A stretch of DNA of 64,000 nt, taken from NCBI GenBank assembly GCA_030248295.1, contig JASANH010000735.1:62001-126000 (forward strand), in the 5' to 3' direction. Source of the stretch: Mesodorylaimus sp. YZB2_4 (taxonomy: Eukaryota > Nematoda > Enoplea > Dorylaimida > Dorylaimidae). The notes beneath the pieces are model-generated. The model saw only the letters and a list, made by a program, of their open reading frames with translations. It did no database searches and was not told where the DNA came from. Of this stretch, positions 10,568 through 20,734 are shown piece by piece (position 1 is the first letter of the stretch; every line of letters starts with the position of its first letter). A program made the translations under genes and the position numbers.

Positions 10568-13500
10568 CTACCAACTCAGATCGACGGGGTACTCGCCCGT
10601 CAGACAAGCCACGCAATGGCCCTTGACTTTGGAATTACGTTCCACCACCGACACGAGGCCACCCACGCTCAAATATTCAACGGAATCTGCGTCAAAATAT
10701 TTTGGAAGTTCATCCAATTTGTACAAATTAGCGATCAATTCTTCCTTGGTTGGAATATTAATACCCATGTAACAAGGGAAGCGAATCGGGGGCGAAGCCA
10801 CTCGAATGTGAACCTGAAACAATCAAGTCGACAAACTAATTATTTACATTTTTAGGGTTTATACTAGTGTTCGGCCGAGGATGACTTTTGTCGAGGTCGA
10901 GGCTCAACTTTTTCGACCCGAGGTCGAGGGTCGAGGTTTTTGCAAACAGTTTCCGACTTATTTTGTGATGTGTTCTACGAGTGTAATTCTATTTCCATGC
11001 TTTTCTGACTGAGAAAATGCATTTCAAGGTTTTAAAGTTTGAATCACCCGCCTTTTTTAGGATCTGACAATCACTAAATCAGCAGCGCTGAGGCAGTGCA
11101 CCTTCTTGTATGAACTCTGAACCACCCTGTATGGCCAGGCAGAGAGGACAAAGCTCCACCTTGGCCTGGCAATAGCGAGGTTCATACAAGGCGCGGAAAA
11201 CAATTTTTGGCAGGGGTTCAGTCAAAAATTTGATTTTTCTTCCTGATTTTTCTTACACCGTCACATCACTAATTTTGCAATTTTAGCCGATTCGCCAGCT
11301 TCTTGCATGATCTATAGAGAAAACGGGTAATTCGAAATTTGAAACCACAAAATGCAGTTTCAGTTTTCAACTGATTTTGGCTCCGAAGCTCCAATTTTCC
11401 TTGGGTTTTCCATACATTTATCGGTCTTCCCGACTTTCCCAGCCTTGTATGGACCACTTCACAGATCTCTCGTACAACGCAAAATTTGAATTTCCCGCTG
11501 CCTGCAAGCCGCTTAGGACAGTTTCTCATAGATGAAAAGTTTTACTCTTTAAAGCCTGCGCGGAGCGCCGTCCCGCTCTTGAAAGTTTTAGAAACAGAAT
11601 AGCAACAAATTCTGGTCGCGTTGTAAAAAGAAAACCAACTAAAGCCATGAATCAGGAAAACTGTCTACAAAAATTTTCCGTCGACGCAACTATCGCACAG
11701 GCTTTATGTAAAGTGAGATCTACATAGAATTGTCATAAGCGACTTAAAGCGGAAAATTCAAATTTTGCTATACAAGAAGCTTGTGAAATAATCTAGTGGA
11801 GGGCTCGCAGCATGCTTGACTCCTGGTCCCTGAGTCAACTTGTCAACGCACTCCCGAAGACGACAGACCCAATCGCTCGGCAGATATCTCAATTTGAATG
11901 CCCAGTTGACCAAACTTGGCCAACTTAAAAAATACTGGACTACATAAAGCCGATTTCGTAGAGTTCTATAAATCGGGCTTAAGATATCTGCCGAGCAAAG
12001 GGTCTATTATCTTTGAGAGGGCACTGACACGTTGACCCAGGTGCGAGGAGTGAAGCAAGTCGTGCACCCTCCACTAGAGTCCACAGTTCCAGTGCAAGAT
12101 TTGAATTTCCCGCTTCAAGCTGAAACTTGGGAGTTTTAAAAACTACTGGATCGAATTTCGATAAAACCAGTTTTGTGAACACCCAAGTTTCAGCTCTTGC
12201 ATTCCGCCCAACACGAGCCTACACCTTTCACTCACCTCGCTTGCCCCGGACACTTTAAGCAACTTGACAATTTGTTGCATAGTTGTACCGCGTACGATCG
12301 AATCATCGATCAGAACAACCCGTTTATTGCGGAAATTTTCAAAAAGTGGACCAAACTTTTTCGTGACACTTTTTTGACGTAACTGAATGCTCGGTTGAAT
12401 GAATGATCGACCAACGTACGTGTTCTTGCTCAATACCTCCATATATGGAATGCCAGTCTGCAAAGGCACATCGTAGCACAGGAGTATCAGCCAGCCAACC
12501 ACGCTTACCTGGAATGAATAGCCCAGAGCAGACGGCGTAGCACTGTCCGGTACCGTGCTCACCACATCCGCCTCCACACGCGCCTCCCGTCCCAGTTCGA
12601 TGCCGCACTCGTATCGCACTTTGTACACCTGCTGGCCTAAACAGAAGGAATCAGAACTGAACTTTCTAAAGAATCTCACAAAATCAAGCAAATCTGAAAC
12701 TGATTTTACACCACCCTGCAGGCGAATGACGATAGCAACCCAGTCTTGCTTCGTCCTACATGCTACACGCCAAATATGAAGTCGCCCTACACCATCATAC
12801 CTTCGTGAGTAAAATATGGTTTCAGTTCGTTAAAAAAGATGCGTAAAATATAGTTTAAGGCTTCCCCTTTTCTGCAAACGACAAAATGATGCTCACCTTC
12901 AAGAATACTATCCGATTTCGCGAAATAGACATATTCGAAAATGCAAAACGCCGGTGTTTTCTCACTAGGTCGTTGAATAATTGCCGTACGTCCGATACCT
13001 TTCGACGTAATCTCGACAATTTCACCAATATCCACTTCGCGAACGAAACGAGCGCCAACTGCATTGAAAGAGCACGTTTCCGATGATACAACGTAGCCGC
13101 AAGCAACGCCTTCGTGCACTAGAAAAGATGGAATTTGGACTATCCACGTGGAATAATGCTCCAACAGAACTTACTTATCTGCCCGATACAGAGCGGCCGA
13201 TTACCATAAGGATCACGAACTGCGAACAGGCTGTTGCTAGTCTGCAACAAAAGTCAACCTTTAAAGCCTCCCATTGTCATCTCACACTTTATCCATAGCC
13301 AAGCAGTCGAGGGCTGGGGAACACAAATTGACAGTCATTTTTACCTAGGTGGGATTCGAACCCTTCCCTCTAAGTGTGAGAGGCAGACGCCTTGACCGCT
13401 AGGCCACGACCCGGCCCTCCATCTGGTGCTGTGGTGGACGATAGGAAGAAAGGATTTGGAGCGGTCTGATCGAAACCATTCTTCCTATGCACAGAACCAA

Positions 13501-15041
13501 ATGCAGGGGTTTGCCTCTCACTAACAGGGGAGGGTTCGACTCCCGCCTGGATAAAAAATGATTGTCAAATATGTGTTCCCTAGCCCATGGTAAAGTATGG
13601 TCTGAATCCTAGGATACCCCAGTCCTATCCTCCACCACAGCACAGCACCATGTCCCTCCAAAACCCATAATTCACAGCGGCAGCGACACATATCTGAAAC
13701 CTAGTTTTACTCGCAGGTAATGTGTGTGGCACCCAATAGGATCATCGATCCATGCGCCCCACATTACTTACTAAAACCATGCTTCCGGTAGGAAAGCAAG
13801 AGTGAATTAGCTTTGGCCAAGTTGATTAGAAGTAGGAAAAGAATGAGTTCTTACCATTATGATCAAAGAATAGGAGGTGGTCAAGGAGGTCATAGTCTGT
13901 TGTATCTTTGCCATCCAATCAACACCCATGCCGTGGGTCGTGGTCGAGAGGACGCCATTGAGGCCGTGGTCCAGGGCTGTCCTCTTGCTCGGCATGGCGA
14001 GTAGTTGCGCGATCACTTCGCTGTCCGTGTCCGTCGATAGACCAACCCCATTTCGTAAAAGCTAAAAAGAATGTCAAATGAAGTTGGTATAGGAAAAGTA
14101 AACTGGGCAAAAAATTTTGAAAGAGATTTCAAAAATGATCCATTCATGATTTTCCCAAGTTTTTCAGACGAAAATTCGATTTCCACCTGATTTTTTCCAC
14201 GCTGTCTCGGCACTACTAATCCGATTTTCGATTTACAGCATCTTTATCAGATCCTCAGAAAATATGGGTGATTCAAAATTTACACCGTCAAAATGGTTCC
14301 CTGATTTCGGCTCCAAAATTCCCATTTTCCATGACTTTTTTCCTAGGTTTTTCAACCTTTTATGAGCCCTGCCATTCAAAATTACACACTTTTTCCCGTA
14401 ATTCTTTCGCGTTGACCAGTTCTCCATTATGCGCAACTGCTACCAAGCCATCGATCGTGTAGACCACGAATGGTTGGATGCAATTGATCGAGCCTTTCAC
14501 GCCGGCCGTCGAATACCGCGTGTGTCCCACACCAACACAGTTCCCTAAAAACATGGTCTAACCGAATGATATGCAAGTCCTCAGTAGGACCCAAACTCCT
14601 AGTAATAACTGTTTTACACAGTTTTACAAGGAAACCGTGGTCAAGTTGGTTAGAGCGTTGGACGCGGGTTCCAAAAGCGCGGGTTCAAATCCCGCTCAAT
14701 GTCAAGATTTTGTATGCGTATTTTAAACGAAAATTCTAACTTTACTGTACCATCAGTGCTTGTAATGTACCTTTTGCCAAATGCGATAGGTTACGTTCAT
14801 TGAAAACATGGCTAACCAACCCGTTTTCTTTGACGAATTTGAAAGGTTCGCTATGGCCATCCGAAACAACGATACCGGCACCTTCTTGACCTCTGAAAAT
14901 TTTGATTTATGCATGCAATTTAGGTTGAAAATCGGAAATTAGAAATTACCGATGCTGCAATCCAATCAAGCCTAAATAAATTAAGTGACCAATGTCCAAT
15001 TCACACCCGTCGCATTGAATACATCCAAAAATACCACACAT
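10568..15041 (-). CDS. PPAT: Amidophosphoribosyltransferase (PPAT)
   Basis: Nine minus-strand exons: 15041-14950, 14892-14771, 14544-14390, 14061-13855, 13241-13175, 13118-12897, 12636-12509, 12457-12236, 10813-10568. All phases agree and give 486 residues. PPAT commits PRPP to de novo purine synthesis by replacing its pyrophosphate with the amide nitrogen of glutamine. The protein begins MCGIFGC, so the catalytic Cys is residue 2 and the propeptide of the human enzyme is absent. The glutaminase domain shows [19 protein letters not shown] and HNGELVN; the transferase domain shows the PRPP loop [13 protein letters not shown]. The C-terminal GHCVACLTG and [10 protein letters not shown] carry Cys residues of the 4Fe-4S type. 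The last intron is 1.4 kb and holds a fold-back element. CCDC93 starts 249 bp upstream in the opposite direction. Confidence 0.97.
11310..11480 (+). mobile_element. Family B dispersed repeat (PPAT intron 8)
   Basis: The copy reads roughly GGGTAATTCGAAATTTGAAA, AATGCAGTTTCAG, GATTTTGGCTCCGAAGCTCC, then TTCCCAGCCTTGTATG. Similar copies lie at 14262, 51868, 53690, 53885 and 56108, all in introns of minus-strand genes and all antisense to the host. No coding capacity was seen. Confidence 0.6.
11735..12125. repeat. Fold-back element in PPAT intron 8
   Basis: The left arm (about 11735-11895) and right arm (about 11965-12125) are inverted copies. CTAGTGGAGGG on the left answers CCCTCCACTAGAG on the right. 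GCTCGGCAGATATCTCAA answers GATATCTGCCGAGC, and a GCGGRAAATTCAAAT core lies near both outer ends. The arms are diverged by eye to roughly 75-80 percent. No open frame spans it, so it is most likely a MITE-like non-autonomous element. Confidence 0.75.
13335..13415 (-). mobile_element. tRNA-derived SINE (PPAT intron 4)
   Basis: The minus strand has the A box TGGCCTAGCGG, the GGCGTCTGCCTCTCACAC arm and the B box GGTTCGAATCCC. The tail sequence (TGACTGTCAATTTGTGTTCC, then CCAGCCCTCG and GGCTATGGATAA) runs on to about 13295. It is a near full-length copy. Confidence 0.8.
13500..13610 (+). mobile_element. tRNA-derived SINE, inverted neighbour (PPAT intron 4)
   Basis: On the plus strand this carries GTTTGCCTCTCACTAAC, the B box GGTTCGACTCCCGCC and the tail AAAAATGATTGTCAAATATG then GTTCCCTAGCCC. 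It faces the copy at 13335-13415, so the pair can form an inverted repeat in the same intron. Confidence 0.75.
14262..14372 (+). mobile_element. Family B dispersed repeat (PPAT intron 3)
   Basis: GGGTGATTCAAAATTTACAC leads into GATTTCGGCTCCAAAATTCC and a C/T-rich end with TTTATGAGCCC. It matches the other family B copies and lies antisense to PPAT. Confidence 0.6.
14632..14703 (+). repeat. tRNA-like sequence (tRNA pseudogene or SINE head)
   Basis: GTGGTCAAGTTGGTTAGAGC resembles a D arm with A box. TTGGA and TCCAA could pair as an anticodon stem, and GCGGGTTCAAATCCCGC forms a perfect T arm. The acceptor ends do not pair and position 33 is not T, so a working tRNA is unlikely. It sits in PPAT intron 2. 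Confidence 0.55.
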
Positions 15042-15290
15042 TTTTTATGCAAAATATATTTTAGCAGACCTAATCTAAAGGCTCGTCAAAATAGGGGACA
15101 GAAGAATAAAATTTTGCAAGATTCTGTCTTTCATAATGGCTCGCCAGAACAAGAATTGCCGCTTCTAGCAGACAACTTTATTGAGATGTCTGCTAAGTAG
15201 CGGGAATAATTGGCGCGGGAAGATAAGTAAGCCGTGAGAAGAAAAATCGAATCTTCTGTTTCCTTTTGTTTTTTCCAACAACATTCAACC
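15042..15290. promoter_or_regulatory. Shared divergent promoter of PPAT and CCDC93
   Basis: Only 249 bp lie between the ATG of PPAT (minus) and the ATG of CCDC93 (plus), so both promoters and both 5' UTRs fit in it. I see no TATA box in good position. Confidence 0.6.
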
Positions 15291-18200
15291 ATGTCAACCG
15301 ATGTCGTCGAAGCAAGGGGTCGTATCGGAACCAGTTTGGCGCGACAGCTCGATGCTGATGGGAAAGAAATCAAAGTAAGGAATATGACTATCGATTGTAT
15401 GACTCGCAATCAGAATCGGTTTTCTAGTTTGATGTTCGGGAAGATGAGGAGCAGAATGTCAAGTTACAAGAAACTATTGAGCTTCTCGTTGCCGCGGGTT
15501 ATTTTCGGGCTCGTATCAAAGGCCTATCTGCATTTGATAAGGTAAGGCCGCGGTGGTATGGCTTGTTTGCAAGTCTGATTTGTGGGTACTGTAGATGACG
15601 AGATTGCGAAATTCGCGAAATCTTACGATTAGTCGTAAACTTGCTAAATGCTAACATGCTAACAGGCATGGAAGGCCTATTTGCAGTTCAGCTCCATCTG
15701 GGATTAGGCTCAAGTATGCTATGCGGATGTGGCACTATTTGGGTCTTTCCCGCGGGGTCGGGATCGGGGGAAGGCTAAATGCAGAATTAATGGCTTTTGT
15801 TGGATTGTGCTTGGTCAGTGCACCGGGCTAGTTTCTCCCGTACCCTTGGTTTCGCGATCGGACTGTTGTAAAAATTTTGTGGCAGGTGATCGGTGGCATG
15901 GTATGGTGCATTTCACTCTGTGATATCGATGTGGATATTGATCTTTTATACGAAGAGAATTCAACCATCGGACAAAAAATGTAAGTTATTTCATCATTTT
16001 ATCGTATTTTCTTTCTAAATGTGCGATTTTTAGTAAATTGACGGAAAAGATTGTTAAAGTTTTGTCCAAAATGAAATGTCAATTTGGAATCGAACCTCAC
16101 CAAATCCAGGGTTTGGATTTCATACACATATTCCCTGTTGTCCAGGTAAACTTGACTCGATTTTGTCATAGGTTATCCGTAGCCAAGCACTATGCGAGGG
16201 CTAAGGAGCACAAAAATTGATAATCAGTCTTTACCCGGGCGGGAGTCGAACCCTCTCCTCCAAGTGCGCACCTAGCGCAAGAGGCAGACGCCTTTACCGC
16301 TAGGCCACGACTTGGGTAGCCAATCTAATTGAGTCTTCCGACCTAGTCTGTGGCTGAAACATCACCTTGACGGGTGACGTTTTCAGCTGCCAGCTAGGGA
16401 AGAGTGGTGGAGACAGGCGTGCTAGCCGTTGATGCCAGAATCGGTTGTCCATTGGGTCTAGGAGACGTGGCTCCTGCAATAGGCCGAATGGCTTCACATT
16501 GGAGAGGGTTACCGCGGGGAGCGGGTGGTCTCCAAACACTCCAGGCAGGTCTCCTAGTCGTAGGAGCCAGGAGCCAGGCTTTACCCGCTAGGTCATTAGT
16601 GAATATGAAATTCAGTTTTTTGGTTTAGTGGCTTGTGAAGAAAGCTATTCGTGCTCGGGAGGAAGTTGGCGATTCTTTACAGCGTTTTGCCGAATATCAA
16701 TACGAGTCTCATTATCGCACTGCTTTGGTAAGCTGGTGCTACACTCCTATGATGGCTGTGCCCTGGCTGTGTGGTGTTGAAAGACGTCTGTCACAGTTTG
16801 CTTGGCAGAGCTGGAACCTGTTGGCCTGGGTTTGAATCGCAGCCGTTCTAGAGTACTCTTTAGACGCCATTGCATACAGAGCCTAGTCCTTTTCCTGTCA
16901 CTTCATGTCCAGTGAGAGGAAAACGTCCAGGATAGGTAAAGTACGCTGAGGAGCGGAGGAGACCAAGTTCCAGTTCTGAAAAATGTTCTAGGACGACGGA
17001 ATGCAAAGTACGGAATTATCCAGATTGAAGGACATTCAACGCGCGATTGCGGTAAGAACTGATGGCGGTCAGGTCTGTTCATATGAGCTGAATTTTGTAG
17101 GTGCCGCCGAGAAGACTGTACAGGCGCATCGATCCCAACCCGTTGCTCGAGGAATCGAGTCGTGTTCAGTCGACTTTGCTAGAATATGGATTGTAAGTGG
17201 TTTGCTTTGCTGGGTGCTGCTGTGACCAGGTCTCCTTATTTTAGGGGGAGGATGACGATCGCTGGTGGAAAATCAACTGAAAGCGAAACGCGTGCTGGAG
17301 AGGAGGATAAGGAAGGGAAACAAGAGGTAGGATTGTTTCTGTCAGGCTGCCCGCACCAGCATCTGAAAGTGGGGATAGCCCCGGTGGGTGACCCCTAGGC
17401 TTGAAAAATTTTCAATTTGGAATGTTAAAATTTTGAAAAAGGTCTGACCCCCCTTTGGACGAGCCAAAAATTAGTGACCCCTATGGGTAAGCCAAGAAAA
17501 TCCTGTACCCCGAGATGAGCCAAAAGTTACTGAAGGTGAGCCGCAACGCTATCTAGCAGCAAGCCCTGTTAAGCGGCATATTCTTAGGGACGTACCAAAG
17601 ATAGACAAATTTGGTGCTTCCTGTCCAGAGTATCTGGTGTTTCAGGTGGAGACATTGATGGCTGGCATGGCGGAAATATCGGACAAGGCGCCCCGACTTT
17701 CTGTCGCCGCCATCGCATCTGCTATTGACGAAAGTGGCATCAAGCAAATGGCTGCCCAACTGGCGAATGAAGTAAGTTGGATCTGTTTGGATATTTAGTG
17801 TGTCGCTGACAATTTTTGCTTTCAGTTCGGGGGTGTACGCGGGGAGTACGGACTCGATGCTGAGGTGTCCGCCGAAGTGACCTTGGAGACGTTGGAAAGT
17901 CGGAGAGCGGAGTTGGAGTCATTGTTGTCGCAGGTACGGCAAGGAGTCCTTGGAGAGAGCTAGTGCAATGTAGTCTGTGTTTAGGTTTCTCAAAAATATG
18001 AGCAAGCGAAGAAGATGGTGGAAGAAGAGAAGGAGAAATATGATATGGTACAAGCTCAAGAAAAGGAACTGTATGAAGAGTTGCAAAAACTCGAAGCGTT
18101 GGCGGCATCTGCTGGTCAAAAGTGAGTCATAAGGATAGGGAGGCCTCTTTGATGCCACTTAATACTTGATCTGACTTCCACGAATCCTGGTTGATTCATT

Positions 18201-20519
18201 TCAGATCATTAGAAACTATGCAGAATTTGTTGTCGCAACGTGAGGAGATCAAGAAACGTGAAAGTGAATTCAAGGCCCGTTGCAAAGTGAGTGCACACTT
18301 TTGCCTGACACTGAGGTGGTTTATTATTGATAGGATAGTTTAGGAAGAAGTGACGGCCCTGGAACACGAGCTGACCATCCTGCGACAACGTGATGCCAGG
18401 GCGGAAGAGAATGAAGTAAGTGTGGAAAGTTCTGCTGAGCGGGCGACCATCGAGAGGCACAGAGGTACTCAACAAGTCAGTTGGCTGTTTCACCAGGTCT
18501 TGACTGATAGAAGCCAGGGACTAGTGCTCGCATGTCATCTTATCATAGTCAAGCAATAGATTGACAATCATTTTTTTACCCGGACGGGAGTCTAATCCTC
18601 CCCTGTAAGTGCGCACCCAGCTATGCTATGCTATATTTACTATGCCAAAAAGCTTATCAGGCCACTGAAGTGGCACAGCACAAATACGAGAAAAACAGAA
18701 TAAAGTGGTCAAAAACGATGCTTGGAAACAAAACTTTTAAATTCATCGAAAGTGCCTAAGGCGATATCACTCGGTATCACGGGCTAAAAGTATAAGGTAA
18801 AAGTCGAAACTCTGAGAATATGAAAGCGAGCATGAGAGGTAGAGCCTAAAGCTTTTGGGTCACGACTCGGGCTCCGATTACCTTTTTGGGTGTCGGGCGC
18901 CTACACTCGCGGTCGGTAGGTGAGAGCGTGTCTTAATGTTTGTATGATCTATCGATTGTTCCAGGAGAATTTGAAGACGCTGAGAAGAAATCGGAATCAA
19001 GCTGAGGCTGCCCTGAGCGAAGTACGTTTGGACGCTGCCGCGGTAAATCGGCAGATTGCAATGCTGCAACGACGAATCGATGACGTTCCATCTCACACAG
19101 AGCTCAATCAATATCAGAGACGATTTTTAGAATTGTATAATCAAAGTGAGTGGAATTGGTTCTTTGTTGAAAGAGGCTTTGCAGCATTCACGTGGCACTT
19201 GGTTGACCCATCCTTATCGTTCCAGGGGCCCTTTTCCCGCGGCCTTCCATCGACTAGGGTCTATGTGGATGTTAGTCGCTATTCCACGATGTCGGTGGTT
19301 ACCCCATACCCAGCCCGTGCCCTGTGAGCCTCCCGCCCCATAGGCGTCTCCTGGAGGGATGAAGGGTGAGTCACCCACCGCCAGGCGCGCAAGGCGCAAA
19401 GAGAACTTCACCAAGTTCTCAGACCCAGACCGACCAGTTTCCATCTCTGCCATGCAAACTGTGACACACGCCTTTCCCGCTGCACCACTCAGGCGGCTTT
19501 AGTGTGGCATTCGGGTTACTCATTCCGCTATGAGTGAATCGCCGTGCTGAGTAAACCTGCCTGGCGAATCGCCCGTAGGAAAACTGATGTAGCCACAGCC
19601 AAGATGCTGCTTGCGGTGTTTCTACTCGCTATGAATCGTGTCCTTACTGTCCACGGATATGGGAACGATACATAGCAAGATATGCCACAAGCAGCACCTT
19701 GGCTGTGGGTGTCGGACGCAGTGGGCAGGGATTGCGTTGACTCTGAGCGTGTTTGATTTCAGTCGCCAGCAAACACAAGGAAACGAAACAGTTCTACGCT
19801 CTGTTCAATACGTTGCAAGATGTGAAGGCGTGCATGGAGAAGGAAGTGAATTTGCTGAACTCCATTTACGACAACTATCAAATGTAAGGCGAAGAGTGTG
19901 CGTGGGAAAGGATTTTATCGAATTCTATTTCAGAGCAATGCAATCGGAACAAAATAAGATGCAATTTTTGAATCAGTTGGAACACAGTCTGGAATCGATT
20001 AGGCAGACGAAAATGAGGATGGAAAGGAAAGAAGTCGAGCAGCGATCGAAGCGAGATGCGCTTCGGGAGACGTATCAGGAACTGTTGGATAAACAGAGGC
20101 TGTACTACAGGACGGTGAAGGACTTCCAAGAGGTGAGCAGGGGTGGACTTGGGTGACCCGCCTGGAGAGCCGATTTACGAGTGTTGTACTGAATAAGTTG
20201 AGGGTGGAGAGTGGGGAGTGCCCAGTTTTGACCCAGTCTGAGCAAAGAAGCTAGTTCGGCTCCTCTAGGCTCGCCTAGGACACGTCCTAAATATTAGGAC
20301 ATCTGAAGTCCCATCATTGTAATTCGACCATCCCAATTTTCGGACATGTCCTCATTGATTGTGAAAGTAGTCCTTGGGGCCACTTTCACAGGCAGGCAGT
20401 CATGCTGACCTAGCTGATTTGTAGATGCTCTCATTCCGGCCTGGTCTTTCTCGTTTCAGGAATGCAGGAAGAACGAGCTTGGAATGGCGTTGCTCAAGGA
20501 AGCTGGAGTGGACGAGTGA
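15291..20519 (+). CDS. CCDC93: CCDC93, CCC/Commander complex subunit
   Basis: Seventeen exons: 15291-15374, 15428-15541, 15886-15980, 16034-16145, 16629-16727, 16992-17051, 17101-17192, 17245-17326, 17646-17771, 17826-17933, 17985-18121, 18205-18286, 18344-18415, 18965-19145, 19763-19883, 19934-20132, 20460-20519. Phases join throughout and give 607 residues, near the 631 of human CCDC93. CCDC93 works with CCDC22, COMMD proteins and DENND10 in the CCC part of Commander, which recycles endosomal membrane proteins together with retriever and WASH. The N-terminal NN-CH-like domain is very well kept ([50 protein letters not shown]). The rest is coiled coil, ending with the conserved [18 protein letters not shown] block near the C-terminus. 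Intron sizes range from about 40 bp to over 600 bp, the large ones filled with repeats. Confidence 0.97.
16200..16315 (-). mobile_element. tRNA-derived SINE (CCDC93 intron 4)
   Basis: The minus strand shows the A box TGGCCTAGCGG, a GGCGTCTGCC arm and the B box GGTTCGACTCCC. The tail (TGATTATCAATTTTTGTG, then CTTAGCCCTCG) runs toward 16200. This is the best-kept head in the window. It is followed at 16345-16600 by a family A-like body shared with 1590-1800. Confidence 0.85.
19200..19460. repeat. Family D repeat (CCDC93 intron 14)
   Basis: This stretch shares phrases such as GAGTCACCCACCGCCAGGCG with 49450-49500 and, reversed, with 4930-5000. It is GC-rich, has no open frame of interest, and sits in a 617 bp intron. 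It is a moderately repeated element whose ends I could not define. Confidence 0.4.
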
Positions 20520-20734
20520 TGTGCACTGTTTCAATTTTGTATCTTTTAACCTTTTGTCACGACTGACCAACATTTGTTTAATGTTCACGAAGGGCAACAC
20601 GGCTGCTCATACAAACGAGACATACATTTGGTCTGCGATACGAGGTCACGTCGTGGTTGCACTAAATAGGACAATGAGAGGCCGAGAGAGAAAGAGGTAC
20701 AGCGGTGAAAGAGAGTGCGAGTGAGAAGGGGGGT

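Noticed and set aside
14632..14703. Functional tRNA gene
   Set aside because: The T arm is perfect, but the acceptor stem does not pair and the anticodon loop lacks U33.
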